This document shows, piece after piece, positions 49,606 through 58,304 of a stretch of DNA of 64,000 nucleotides. Source of the DNA: Herbidospora daliensis (GTDB lineage: Bacteria; Actinomycetota; Actinomycetes; Streptosporangiales; Streptosporangiaceae); NCBI RefSeq assembly GCF_001570585.1, contig NZ_BBXF01000007.1:62001-126000 (forward strand), written 5' to 3'. The notes under the pieces are model-generated. The model was not told where the DNA came from. It ran no database searches and worked only from the letters and a program-made list of their open reading frames with translations. The first letter of the stretch is position 1. The number at the start of each line of letters is the position of its first letter. The translations under genes were made by a program, and so were the position numbers.

Positions 49606-50994
49606 CTAGGCGGTCACCCTCCGCACCACGCGGTCGACCACCAGCATCACCACCATCGTCAGCCCGGCCAGCGGGAACAGCAGGCCCAGCACGGCGAGCA
49701 GGGCCACCACGCCCCACGTGGTGCGCCCGCTCGCCGGGCGGCGGGGGGCGCCGACCGAGCCCTTCGGACGTCGCTTCCACCACATCCACACGCCGGTCAC
49801 GATCAGCCCGATCAGGGCCAGGCACGCCGCGAGCATCACCAGCAGGTTCACGATGCCGTAGCGGCGGCCCTCGTGGATCGCGATGCCCAGCTCGACGGCC
49901 TTGGCCATCACGCCGTACTCCTGCCAGCCGTAGTCAGTGAGGATCTTGCCGCTGTACTGGTCGACGTGCAGGGTCTGGCCGGCCGACGGGTCGCGGTGGT
50001 GGTCGGTGACGACCGTGTAGACGCCGGTCGGCTCACTGGGCAGCAGCATCTTCAGGTCACACTGGCCGGGCGGGCAGTCGCGGATCGCCGGGCGGGCCGC
50101 CGCCAGCGCCGCCTCCAGGGCGATGGCGCCCGGCTGGAGCACCCCGCCGCCACCGCCGTGGTGCGGCTCCGACTCCGGTACGGGCAGGTTCTCGGCCGCC
50201 CACGGCACCTTCGCGTCGGGGTGGTGCGACAGGTCGCCGCTGAGCGTGGAGGTCGAGGTCACCTCGGGGTAGCCGGAGTCGAAGTACGCCTGGGCCTTGT
50301 TCACGTAGTCGCCCCAGAAGCCCGACCAGGGCAGGCCCGAGAGCACCAGGAACACGATCGCCACGCCCGCGCCGACGCCGGTCCACATGTGCAGGCGGCG
50401 CAGCGAACCGCGGGTCCGCTTCTTGGGGGCGACGCGTCTCCTGGTCGTCCACCACATGTAGGTGCCGGTCGCGATCAGGATCAGCGACCAGCACGCGGAC
50501 GTCTCCACGATCCGGTCGCCGACGACCCCGGCCATCAGCTCGCCGTGGATCTTGCGGACCGCCGCCATGAACGTGCCGGCGTCGTCGACCACGCCGAGGA
50601 CCGTGCCGTCGCCCGGGTTCACGTAGACGGAGATCCCGTCGGCGAACGGGCCCGGGTCGGCGCCCTGGAAGATGATCCGGGTCGACCGGTCGGGGCCCGA
50701 GGGCGGGATCACCGCCCTGATGCCGACGCCCGGCTTGACGGCCTGGGCCGCGGCGACCTGGTCGGCGAGCGGCACCGGGTCGGCGACGGCGGCCACCTCC
50801 CGCACGTCGCGCTGCGACCACGCCTCGAAGGGCTGCTTGAACAGGTAGACCGCGCCGGTCACGGCCATCACGAACAGGATCGGGGCGACGAACACCCCGG
50901 CGTAGAAGTGCCATCGCCACAGCAGGCGGTAGTTGTGGGTTGACGCTCTGGGGTCGCTTTCGGGCGTCGTCGGACGCACGTCGGTCGTGGTCAT
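49606..50994 (-). CDS. PepSY-domain membrane protein
   Basis: A 462-residue PepSY-associated TM protein. The helix block NYRLLWRWHFYAGVFVAPILFVMAVTGAVYLF is followed by extracytoplasmic PepSY regions, more helices (SLILIATGTYMWWTTRRR, GVGAGVAIVFLVLSGLPW) and a C-terminal pair (YGIVNLLVMLAACLALIGLI). A His/Gly segment HHGGGGG lies in the loop. These proteins are often found with iron or metal redox functions. It is convergent with the TauE gene. Confidence 0.9.
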   Translation of the reverse strand: MTTTDVRPTTPESDPRASTHNYRLLWRWHFYAGVFVAPILFVMAVTGAVYLFKQPFEAWSQRDVREVAAVADPVPLADQVAAAQAVKPGVGIRAVIPPSGPDRSTRIIFQGADPGPFADGISVYVNPGDGTVLGVVDDAGTFMAAVRKIHGELMAGVVGDRIVETSACWSLILIATGTYMWWTTRRRVAPKKRTRGSLRRLHMWTGVGAGVAIVFLVLSGLPWSGFWGDYVNKAQAYFDSGYPEVTSTSTLSGDLSHHPDAKVPWAAENLPVPESEPHHGGGGGVLQPGAIALEAALAAARPAIRDCPPGQCDLKMLLPSEPTGVYTVVTDHHRDPSAGQTLHVDQYSGKILTDYGWQEYGVMAKAVELGIAIHEGRRYGIVNLLVMLAACLALIGLIVTGVWMWWKRRPKGSVGAPRRPASGRTTWGVVALLAVLGLLFPLAGLTMVVMLVVDRVVRRVTA

Positions 50995-51026
50995 GTTTCT
51001 TCTCCGGGGTGAGAGGTCGACGGGGT

Positions 51027-51566
51027 TCAGCGGGCGGGCTGAACCGGTGGACCTCTCCGCCGGACGACCGAGGCGAGCAGACGCCCGTCGGGCCGGGCCT
51101 CGGCCGCGCCGCGGAACACCGCGACCCCGACGGCCGGGATCCTGGGCCGCACCAGCACGAGCAGCCGGGCCACCAGCAGGTGCAGCAGCTCCGCGAGGGC
51201 GCTTTCGCCCCGCGACAACCAGGCCGCCGAGAGCACCGCGACCACGCCGTGGGCGACCGCCATGCCGAGCGTGGCCGCCGCGCCTCCGGTGTGGTGGTCG
51301 GCCGGCGGGGTCACCGCTCCCAGGGCGAACAGGTGGTGCATGCCGTACTGGAACGGGAAGCAGAACGCGAGCAGGACCGGGCCGGAGAGACGGCGACGGG
51401 CCAGCGCGAACGCGACGCACCCGGTCGCGAAGGCGGCCGCGCCGACGAGCGGGAGACGGACGGGGGAGCCGCCGGCGAGCAGGTGCATGGCCAGCGAGGC
51501 GAGCGCGCAGACGACGGCGAACAGCGCCGCGCGTGCGACGCGTAAGCCGGGCCCGCTGATGTCCAC
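51027..51566 (-). CDS. Membrane protein, unknown, upstream of PepSY gene
   Basis: A 179-residue protein. From the GTG at 51566 it reads VDISGPGLRVARAALFAVVCALASLAMHLL and contains about five hydrophobic helices, ending with basic RRRGPPVQPAR. HLFALGAVTPPADHHTGGAAATLGMAVAHGVVAVL holds several His within helices. It lies 32 bp upstream of the PepSY gene on the same strand. No family can be named with confidence. Confidence 0.7.
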   Translation of the reverse strand: MDISGPGLRVARAALFAVVCALASLAMHLLAGGSPVRLPLVGAAAFATGCVAFALARRRLSGPVLLAFCFPFQYGMHHLFALGAVTPPADHHTGGAAATLGMAVAHGVVAVLSAAWLSRGESALAELLHLLVARLLVLVRPRIPAVGVAVFRGAAEARPDGRLLASVVRRRGPPVQPAR

Positions 51567-51803
51567 GACCGCAATGCTCCCAGGAACGATCAGAGAGGCA
51601 AGGGCCCAAGCGAGACGCGGACGGCCGGAGGCCGGCTGTGGCTCGCGCTCTGAATCTGCCGAAAGGAAACGCTCATGACCGGAGATACGCGACAGACACC
51701 CCGGCCGTTCTATTACCGGCACATCCGCCGATTGGTGATCGTTGACCGAACACGAACGGTTGCGCTCCGTAGTTATACGAGGTCACACTCTTAGCGTGAA
51801 TGC

Positions 51804-54800
51804 GTGATCTTCGCATCAAGGTCGCTAGTGCGGCCTTTTTCCGTCGCCACTTTGGCGCTTTTCATAGCAGGGACGGCCGGTTCGACCGTCGCCCTCGCAG
51901 AGCCGGGGGACAAGAGCCCCTCCGGCGTCCGGTCGCAGGTCAGCCGTGCGACCGTTTCGGCCAAGCCCGTCAAGCCGGGCAAGTCGGCCAAGGCCGTGAA
52001 AGCGGTGAAGAAGGCTAAACCGGTCAAACTCAACCGGTACCAGCAGAAGGTCGCCGACCGGCTCCGCAAGGAGACCCGCGTCCACCAGGTCCGCAAGAGC
52101 CTGCAGCCCGCCTCGCTGCTGCTCAATGAAACCTTCACCGGCGCGACCATCGCCGACTCCGGTTTCGTGCCGCTCGGCACGGTCTGCCTCACCGGCGCGA
52201 CCGTCACCCCGCCCCCCGGCGTCTCCGCCACCGGGCCGTGCAACCAGGCGACGCAGCAGACCCCGCCGGTGCCCACACCCGGCGTGATCCCCGGTTACCT
52301 GCAGCTGACCGACAACGCCAACTACCGGGTCGGCGGCATCGTCTACAACCGGGCGCTGTCCAACAACAACGGCCTCGTCGTCGAGTTCGACCAGTTCCAG
52401 TACGGCGGCAACGGCGCCGACGGCATCGGCTTCTTCCTCGTCGACGGCGAGACCGAGCTGATGGACGACGGCGCCGACGGCGGATCGCTCGGATACGCCC
52501 AGCGCAACCTGACCCCCGGCGTCGACGGCGGTTACCTCGGCGTCGGCTTCGACGCCTACGGCAACTTCGCCAACGACGGCGAGAACCGCGGCAATGAGTG
52601 CCCGGCGGACCAGAGGTCGCCGATCGCGACCACGATCCAGGTCACCGACACCGTCACCGTGCGCGGTCCCGGCCAGGGCCTGATCGACTACTGCTGGATC
52701 GCCACCACGATGGCGCCCGACCCCAGCAAGCCGTCCGGCTTCGTCACCACCCTGCCCGGCAGCCTCCGCGACCCCGGCGCGAGCCCCGGCCCCGCGCTGC
52801 GCAGGGTCCGCATCACCCTCAGCTCCACCGAGCTGCTGCACGTCGACATCGACTTCAACGACGGCGCCGGCTACCAGCGGGTGCTGGAGAAGCAGCTCGC
52901 CGACGACGCCCCGAAGACGGTCAAGTTCGGCTTCAGCGCCTCCACCGGCGGCCTGATCGACACCCACCTGATCCGCAACCTGGTCGTCGGCTCGGTGACG
53001 CCGCTCCAGCTCCTGGACCTGGCGACGACCGTCCAGCAGCAGGACCAGCGGCCGCCGTCGGACCCGCACGTCGTGGGTGACGTCGTCCACTACGACTTCC
53101 TGGTGACCAACACCGGACCGAGCCCGCTCACCGGCGTCTCGGTGTCCGACCCGACCGCGACGAACATCGTCTGCCCGACCACCACGCTGGGCCCGGCGGG
53201 CACCGCGACGGCGTCGATGACCTGTACGGGTCAGCACACGATCACCACCGCGGACGCGACCGGTCACGACACCTTCACCACGACGGCGACCGCCAACGCG
53301 ACCTCGATCGGCGGGCCGATCAGCTCGAACCCGTCGTCGGCCACGGTCCCGATCAGGCAGCTCACGCCGATGCTGGACATCGCCGAGACCGTCACGCCCG
53401 ACCCGGCGAAGGTCGGCCAGAAGGTGACCTACACCATCACGGCCACCAACAACGGCGGCGTCGACCTGAACCCGGCCACGCTGAGCGACGACCTGTCGAA
53501 GGTGCTGGACAAGGCGACGTACAACAACGACCTGACCGCGACGGTCGGCACCGCCTCGATCAACGGCACCACGCTGAACTGGTCGGGCAACCTGCCGGTC
53601 CACGCGCAGACGAAGATCACCTTCTCGGTGACGACGCACCTCGACTCGGGCGGCCAGACGCTGACCGACGTCATCACCTCGACGACCGCCGGGGCCGACT
53701 GCGTCGTGACCCCGACGGATTTCTCGATCCAGCGCCGCGCCCACCGGGCCGCCCCGCTGCCCTGCGGGCAGTCGGTGCCGATCACGCCCGACCCGCAGTC
53801 GCTGACGCTGACCACCACGGTCACCAACCCGCGCCCGCCGACCAACCCGTTCAAGGCGGGTGACACCGTGGACTTCAGCTTCACCGTCACCCACGGCGGC
53901 ATCGGCACGGTCACCGGCGTCAAGATCAACGACCCGGACGTCACCAACGTCGTCTGCCCGAGCACCACGCTCGGCCCTGAGGGCACCCCGTCGGCGACGA
54001 TGACCTGCACCGGTTCGCACGTCATCCAGCCGAACGAGACGCTGACCGGCACCTTCACCACGAAGGCGACGGCCACCGGCACCTACAACGGCGCCACGGA
54101 GACCTCGAACCAGACGACGACCTCGGTTCCGGTCGCCGTCGAGACGCCGCACATGACGATCGCCGAGACCGTCTCGGCCAAGACGATCGACGTCGGCGGC
54201 ACGGTCACCTACACGATCACGGTGACCAACACCGGCAAGCTGGCCATCGCGCCGGCGAGCATCGCCGACAACCTGGCGAACGTGTTCGACAACGCCACGT
54301 ACAACAACGACCTCACCGCCACGCACGGCACGGCCGCGATCAACGGCAACACGCTGAACTGGTCGACGTCGAACCTGGCGCCGGGCGAGTCGGAGCAGAT
54401 CAAGTTCTCGGTGACGGCCGACCAGAGCGCGGGCGGCACCAACCTGACCGACTCGATCACCTCGCCGGTCTCCGGCGCGACCTGCGCCACCGGCCCGAGC
54501 ACCACGCTTCCGTGCACCAGCACGGTCGCGGTCGCCGCCGCGCCGCAGAAGCTGATCCTGACGGCCGCGGTCTCGAACCCGCGTCTGCCGGACAACCCGT
54601 TCAAGGTCGGCGACACGGTCAACTACACCTTCACGGTGACCCACCAGGGCATCGGGTCGGTGACCGGCGTCGCGATCTTCGACCAGAACGTCAGCCCGAT
54701 CACCTGCCCGCGCACCACGCTCGGCCCGCAGGGCACCGCGACGGCCACGATGACCTGCACCGCCTCGCACGTCATCACCGCCGAGGACGCCAGGGACGGC

Positions 54801-56528
54801 ACCTTCACCACCCTCGCCCAGGCGCAGGGCGTCGACGGCGGCTCGCCGATCGCGTCGAACCAGACCGAGACCTCGGTCCCGACCGTCGTCGTCCGGCCGA
54901 TCATGAACATCGCCGAGTCGGTCAGCACGACGTCGACGCACCCGGGCGCCGTGGTGACGTACACGATCCACGTGACCAACGCGGGTCTGCTCGACATCCC
55001 GGGCGCGCAGCTCGTCGACAACCTGTCGAACGTCTTCAACCACGCCAACTACAACAACGACCTCGCGGTCTCCTCCGGCGTGGCCGGCATCTCCAACGGC
55101 AACCTGACCTGGGTCGACTCGCTCGTCCCCGGTGAGACCGAGACCATCACCTTCTCGGTGACGGTCCGCCAGGACGCCGGCGGCGACACCATGCAGGACC
55201 ACGTCAGCTCGGCCACGCCGGGCGCGACCTGCACCACACCGTGCGGCCCGGTCGTCACGATCAACGCCGACCCGCAGGAGCTGCAGCTCACCACCACGGT
55301 GCTGAACCCGCGGACGCCCGACAACCCGTTCCAGGTCGGCGACACCGTCCAGTACCAGTTCACGCTGACCCACCAGGGCCTCGGCAACGTCACCGGGATC
55401 GTCATCGACGACCCCGACCTGTCGGACATCGTCTGCCCGAGCACCACGCTCGGCCCGCAGGGCACCCCGTCGGCGACGATGGTGTGCACCGCCTCGCACG
55501 TCATCACCGGCGAGGAGTCGAAGACCGGCACGTTCACCACCAACGTCCGGGCCTCCGGCACCGACGAGGAAGGCCCGCTGCTCTCGAACGAGACGCAGGC
55601 CACCGTCCCGGTCAGGATCCTGCTGCCCAAGGTGTCGGTCGCGCAGACCGCCACCCCGAACCCGGTCCGCGCCGGCCAGATCGTCACCATCACGGAGACC
55701 ATCACCAACCTCTCCGGGTACGCGCTCTCGCCGCTGCAGATCCACACCGCCCTGGCCGACGTGCTGAACAACGGCACGCTCGTCCCGGGTTCGGTCACCG
55801 CCTCGACCGGCACCGCCTCGATCACCGGCGCCACCCTCAACTGGGAGGGCTCGCTCGCGAACAACGCGAACGTCGTCATCACCTTCCGGATCAGGGCGAA
55901 CAGCAACGCCGGCGGCCGCAACCTGGTCGACGAGATCACCACCACCGTCGCCGACACGATCTGCCTGCCCGGCTCGAGCGCCGCGCCGTGCACCGTGACC
56001 GTCGGCGTCAGCCGCGCCTTCCCGCCGCGCCCGCCGCACCACCACTGCAAGTGGGGCTGGGACTGGAAGAAGAAGCACTGCCACTGGCCCCGGCCGCACA
56101 AGCCGGTGAAGCCGCTGCCGATCGAGCCGGTCGGCCACGAGGGCGAAGAGGAGCTCGACGAGGACGACGACGACCTCGACGAGGGCCGCAAGCACCACAA
56201 GGGCCGCCACCACCACAAGTGGCACGGCAAGCACCATCACCACAAGTGGCACCACAGGCACCACCACAAGTGGCACCACGGCCATCACCACCACGGCAAG
56301 TGGCACCACCGCCACCACCACCGCGGCTGGGCCCAATGGGGCTGGAAGAACCACCACAAGCCCCACAAGTTCGTGAAGTACGCCAAGAAGGTCAAGGTCA
56401 AGGCCGCCAAGAAGAGCTGGGCCTGCCGCACCATGACCGCCGAGGCGACGTGCGCCCCGATGGGCGACAGCACCAGCCAGTACGTCCCGGGCATGGGCAC
56501 CCTCGCGGTCGCCCGCCTCGCCCTCTGA
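51804..56528 (+). CDS. Giant secreted protein: lectin-like domain, eight DUF11-like modules, His/Trp-rich tail
   Basis: A 1574-residue secreted protein. A signal sequence (1-31, RPFSVATLALFIAGTAGSTVALA) and a basic stretch (KPGKSAKAVKAVKKAK) precede an L-type-lectin-like domain (about 110-395, FDQFQYGGNGADGIGFFLVDG). Then come eight beta-sandwich DUF11-like modules that alternate between two types, so four A-B pairs are arranged in tandem (period about 750-780 bp). A type has TTLGPxGT and CTxSHVIT; B type has YNNDLTATxGTAxI. The end has a Cys/Trp block, an acidic run (about 1446-1461), then long His-Lys-Trp repeats (about 1467-1525). There is no LPxTG or C-terminal helix. GTG is the only in-frame start. 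It should be displayed or released outside the cell. Confidence 0.85.
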   Translation: MIFASRSLVRPFSVATLALFIAGTAGSTVALAEPGDKSPSGVRSQVSRATVSAKPVKPGKSAKAVKAVKKAKPVKLNRYQQKVADRLRKETRVHQVRKSLQPASLLLNETFTGATIADSGFVPLGTVCLTGATVTPPPGVSATGPCNQATQQTPPVPTPGVIPGYLQLTDNANYRVGGIVYNRALSNNNGLVVEFDQFQYGGNGADGIGFFLVDGETELMDDGADGGSLGYAQRNLTPGVDGGYLGVGFDAYGNFANDGENRGNECPADQRSPIATTIQVTDTVTVRGPGQGLIDYCWIATTMAPDPSKPSGFVTTLPGSLRDPGASPGPALRRVRITLSSTELLHVDIDFNDGAGYQRVLEKQLADDAPKTVKFGFSASTGGLIDTHLIRNLVVGSVTPLQLLDLATTVQQQDQRPPSDPHVVGDVVHYDFLVTNTGPSPLTGVSVSDPTATNIVCPTTTLGPAGTATASMTCTGQHTITTADATGHDTFTTTATANATSIGGPISSNPSSATVPIRQLTPMLDIAETVTPDPAKVGQKVTYTITATNNGGVDLNPATLSDDLSKVLDKATYNNDLTATVGTASINGTTLNWSGNLPVHAQTKITFSVTTHLDSGGQTLTDVITSTTAGADCVVTPTDFSIQRRAHRAAPLPCGQSVPITPDPQSLTLTTTVTNPRPPTNPFKAGDTVDFSFTVTHGGIGTVTGVKINDPDVTNVVCPSTTLGPEGTPSATMTCTGSHVIQPNETLTGTFTTKATATGTYNGATETSNQTTTSVPVAVETPHMTIAETVSAKTIDVGGTVTYTITVTNTGKLAIAPASIADNLANVFDNATYNNDLTATHGTAAINGNTLNWSTSNLAPGESEQIKFSVTADQSAGGTNLTDSITSPVSGATCATGPSTTLPCTSTVAVAAAPQKLILTAAVSNPRLPDNPFKVGDTVNYTFTVTHQGIGSVTGVAIFDQNVSPITCPRTTLGPQGTATATMTCTASHVITAEDARDGTFTTLAQAQGVDGGSPIASNQTETSVPTVVVRPIMNIAESVSTTSTHPGAVVTYTIHVTNAGLLDIPGAQLVDNLSNVFNHANYNNDLAVSSGVAGISNGNLTWVDSLVPGETETITFSVTVRQDAGGDTMQDHVSSATPGATCTTPCGPVVTINADPQELQLTTTVLNPRTPDNPFQVGDTVQYQFTLTHQGLGNVTGIVIDDPDLSDIVCPSTTLGPQGTPSATMVCTASHVITGEESKTGTFTTNVRASGTDEEGPLLSNETQATVPVRILLPKVSVAQTATPNPVRAGQIVTITETITNLSGYALSPLQIHTALADVLNNGTLVPGSVTASTGTASITGATLNWEGSLANNANVVITFRIRANSNAGGRNLVDEITTTVADTICLPGSSAAPCTVTVGVSRAFPPRPPHHHCKWGWDWKKKHCHWPRPHKPVKPLPIEPVGHEGEEELDEDDDDLDEGRKHHKGRHHHKWHGKHHHHKWHHRHHHKWHHGHHHHGKWHHRHHHRGWAQWGWKNHHKPHKFVKYAKKVKVKAAKKSWACRTMTAEATCAPMGDSTSQYVPGMGTLAVARLAL

Positions 56529-56542
56529 CCGAATAGCGAAGG

Positions 56543-56574
56543 TCGCCCGCGTCCTCGGCCGAGGACGCGGGCGA
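56543..56574. terminator. Bidirectional hairpin terminator
   Basis: A perfect 16-bp inverted repeat, arms TCGCCCGCGTCCTCGG and CCGAGGACGCGGGCGA, with no loop bases. It lies between the giant-protein gene and the convergent NmrA-like gene. Confidence 0.85.
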
Positions 56575-56581
56575 TCCGCCG

Positions 56582-57373
56582 TCAGTCCGTGAAGGCCGCC
56601 GTGTTCTCGGCGACCCATTCGGCGAACGTGCGGGCCGGGTGGCCCGTGACCTCCTGCACCGTCGGCAGGACCGTGCGGCCCTGGATCGGGGGGTCGGTGC
56701 GGACCTGGAGCATGAAGGCGACGTCCTCCGCGCCGAAGCCCCACGACGTCCACAGCGCCACCATCTGGTCGGTCGTCAGCTCCTCGAAGCGGATCTCGCG
56801 GTCGAGGACCTTCGACAGGACCGCCACCTTCTCGGGGGCGGTCAGCGCCTCCGGGCCGGTGAGCCAGTACTCCCTGCCCTGGTGGCCGTCCTCCGTCAGG
56901 GCGCGGGCGGCGACGTCGGCGATGTCCGACTCGTGGATCATCGAGCTCGGCATGGTGGCGAAGCCGTCGCGGACGACGCCTTCCGCCTTGATCGAGTCGG
57001 CCCATTCCAGCACGTTCGACATGAATTCGACCGGGGCCAGGCAGGTCGGGCGCAGGCCCGCGGCGCGGAGGGCCTCCTCCAGCGGGTCGGTGGTGAGGGA
57101 GCCCTGGAGCAGGGTCACCCGGGTCAGGCCGCGGGCCGCCTCGGCGATGGCGGCCGGGTCGCCGGCGAAGGTGATGAGGTGGGCCGCCGTCACGCCGTCG
57201 AACAGGCCCGACGGGTCCGCCAGATCGCCCTTCACGACCTCTATCCCTTCGGGGAGGGCGGCCCTCCCGGGGTCGCGGGTGAGGGCCACGACCTCGTGGC
57301 CCTCCGCGAGGAGCCGGTTCACCAGGGGGCGGCCGACGTTGCCGGTGGCGCCCGTCACCAGGATGCGTGTCAT
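56582..57373 (-). CDS. NmrA-like NAD(P)-binding protein
   Basis: A 263-residue atypical SDR. The N-terminus MTRILVTGATGNVGRPLVNRLL is the GxxGxxG motif, and YWLTGPEALTAPEKVAVLSKVL and a C-terminal helical segment (HPARTFAEWVAENTAAF) are typical of the NmrA/quinone-oxidoreductase group. The catalytic YxxxK is absent, as is usual here. The role (sensor or reductase) is not known. Confidence 0.92.
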   Translation of the reverse strand: MTRILVTGATGNVGRPLVNRLLAEGHEVVALTRDPGRAALPEGIEVVKGDLADPSGLFDGVTAAHLITFAGDPAAIAEAARGLTRVTLLQGSLTTDPLEEALRAAGLRPTCLAPVEFMSNVLEWADSIKAEGVVRDGFATMPSSMIHESDIADVAARALTEDGHQGREYWLTGPEALTAPEKVAVLSKVLDREIRFEELTTDQMVALWTSWGFGAEDVAFMLQVRTDPPIQGRTVLPTVQEVTGHPARTFAEWVAENTAAFTD

Positions 57374-57412
57374 GCCGCCGACCCTAGGAACCCTTGCGGT
57401 CAGTTCGTGACC

Positions 57413-58303
57413 TCAGATCGACTCGGCCCGGCCCTTGCGCCAGTAGCCCATGAACGCCACCGCCTTGCGGTCGAGCCCGCGTTCGCCGACCAGGTGCCGC
57501 CGCAGCGTCTTGACCACCGCGGCCTCCCCGGCCAGCCACACCGAGCAGGCCGCCGGGGGCGTCTCGGGGATCTCCCACAGGATGTCCTCGTCGACGTCCA
57601 CGTCCTCGACCTGCGCGGGGGCGGCCGGCGGGATGAGCCGCGCCGCCGCGGCCCTGACCTCGTCGACCAGCAGCGCGCCGTGCGCCAGGCCGTTCCTGGG
57701 GAGCCAGGTGACCCGCATTCCGGGGGGCGCGGTCTCCTTCTGTACGTCCGCCGTCTCCGGCACCTCCAGCAGCGCCTCGCCGGTGGCGTTCGGGGGGAGC
57801 TGCTCCAGGATGCGGGTGATGGCCGGGACCGCCGTCTCGTCGCCCGCCAGCAGCAGGTTGCCGCCCTCGGCGGGCAGCTTGAACTCCAGCCCGCCGTAAG
57901 GGCCGCCGTGCCGGGAGTCGGGCCCCCACAGGGCGCAGCGGTCGTCCTCCTGGACGTCGGCGGCCCACCGCGCGGCCGGGCCGAGGTGGCCGTCGTCGGC
58001 GTGCAGCACGACGTCGACGTCGACCTCCGCGACCGAGGGGCGCACGGCGCGGACGGTGTAGGTCCTGATCGGGTTCTTCTGGTCGTTGGGCAGCGCGCAG
58101 TAGCGGGCGTACCAGTCGGGGCCGTCGGGGAACAGCAGCGTGCCGTATCCGGGGATCGGGACGACCAGCTTGATGCGCTGGTCGTAGCCGGGGTCGGCGA
58201 AGTGTTCCAGGTCGTCGCCGGTGAAGGTGACGCGCAGGAACGCCGGGCTCAGCCGCTCGACACGGCGCACCCGCACCTGGAAGACGTGCCACGGGTCGTG
58301 CAT
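57413..58303 (-). CDS. Siderophore-interacting protein (ferric-siderophore reductase)
   Basis: A 296-residue SIP-family FAD protein. RLSPAFLRVTFTGDDLEHFADPGYDQRIKL and RTYTVRAVRP bind FAD. LLLAGDETAVPAITRILEQLPP and CSVWLAGEAAVVKTLRRHL form the NAD(P)-binding half, and VAFMGYWRKGRAES is the C-terminal signature. It would reduce iron from imported siderophores. It is last in the leftward iron operon, 1 bp after the permease stop. Confidence 0.95.
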   Translation of the reverse strand: MHDPWHVFQVRVRRVERLSPAFLRVTFTGDDLEHFADPGYDQRIKLVVPIPGYGTLLFPDGPDWYARYCALPNDQKNPIRTYTVRAVRPSVAEVDVDVVLHADDGHLGPAARWAADVQEDDRCALWGPDSRHGGPYGGLEFKLPAEGGNLLLAGDETAVPAITRILEQLPPNATGEALLEVPETADVQKETAPPGMRVTWLPRNGLAHGALLVDEVRAAAARLIPPAAPAQVEDVDVDEDILWEIPETPPAACSVWLAGEAAVVKTLRRHLVGERGLDRKAVAFMGYWRKGRAESI

Positions 58304-58304
58304 G

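Noticed and set aside
53000-56000. Possible CRISPR-like or DNA-level tandem repeats
   Set aside because: The repeats are protein-level (DUF11-like modules) with a period of about 750-780 bp and are too diverged and long to be a CRISPR array.
51825-57005. A very long (about 1700-codon) leftward open frame opposite the giant secreted protein
   Set aside because: It is a shadow frame caused by high G+C and codon bias; it is rich in Arg/Asp/Val/Gly without domains, whereas the rightward frame has signal peptide and domain structure.
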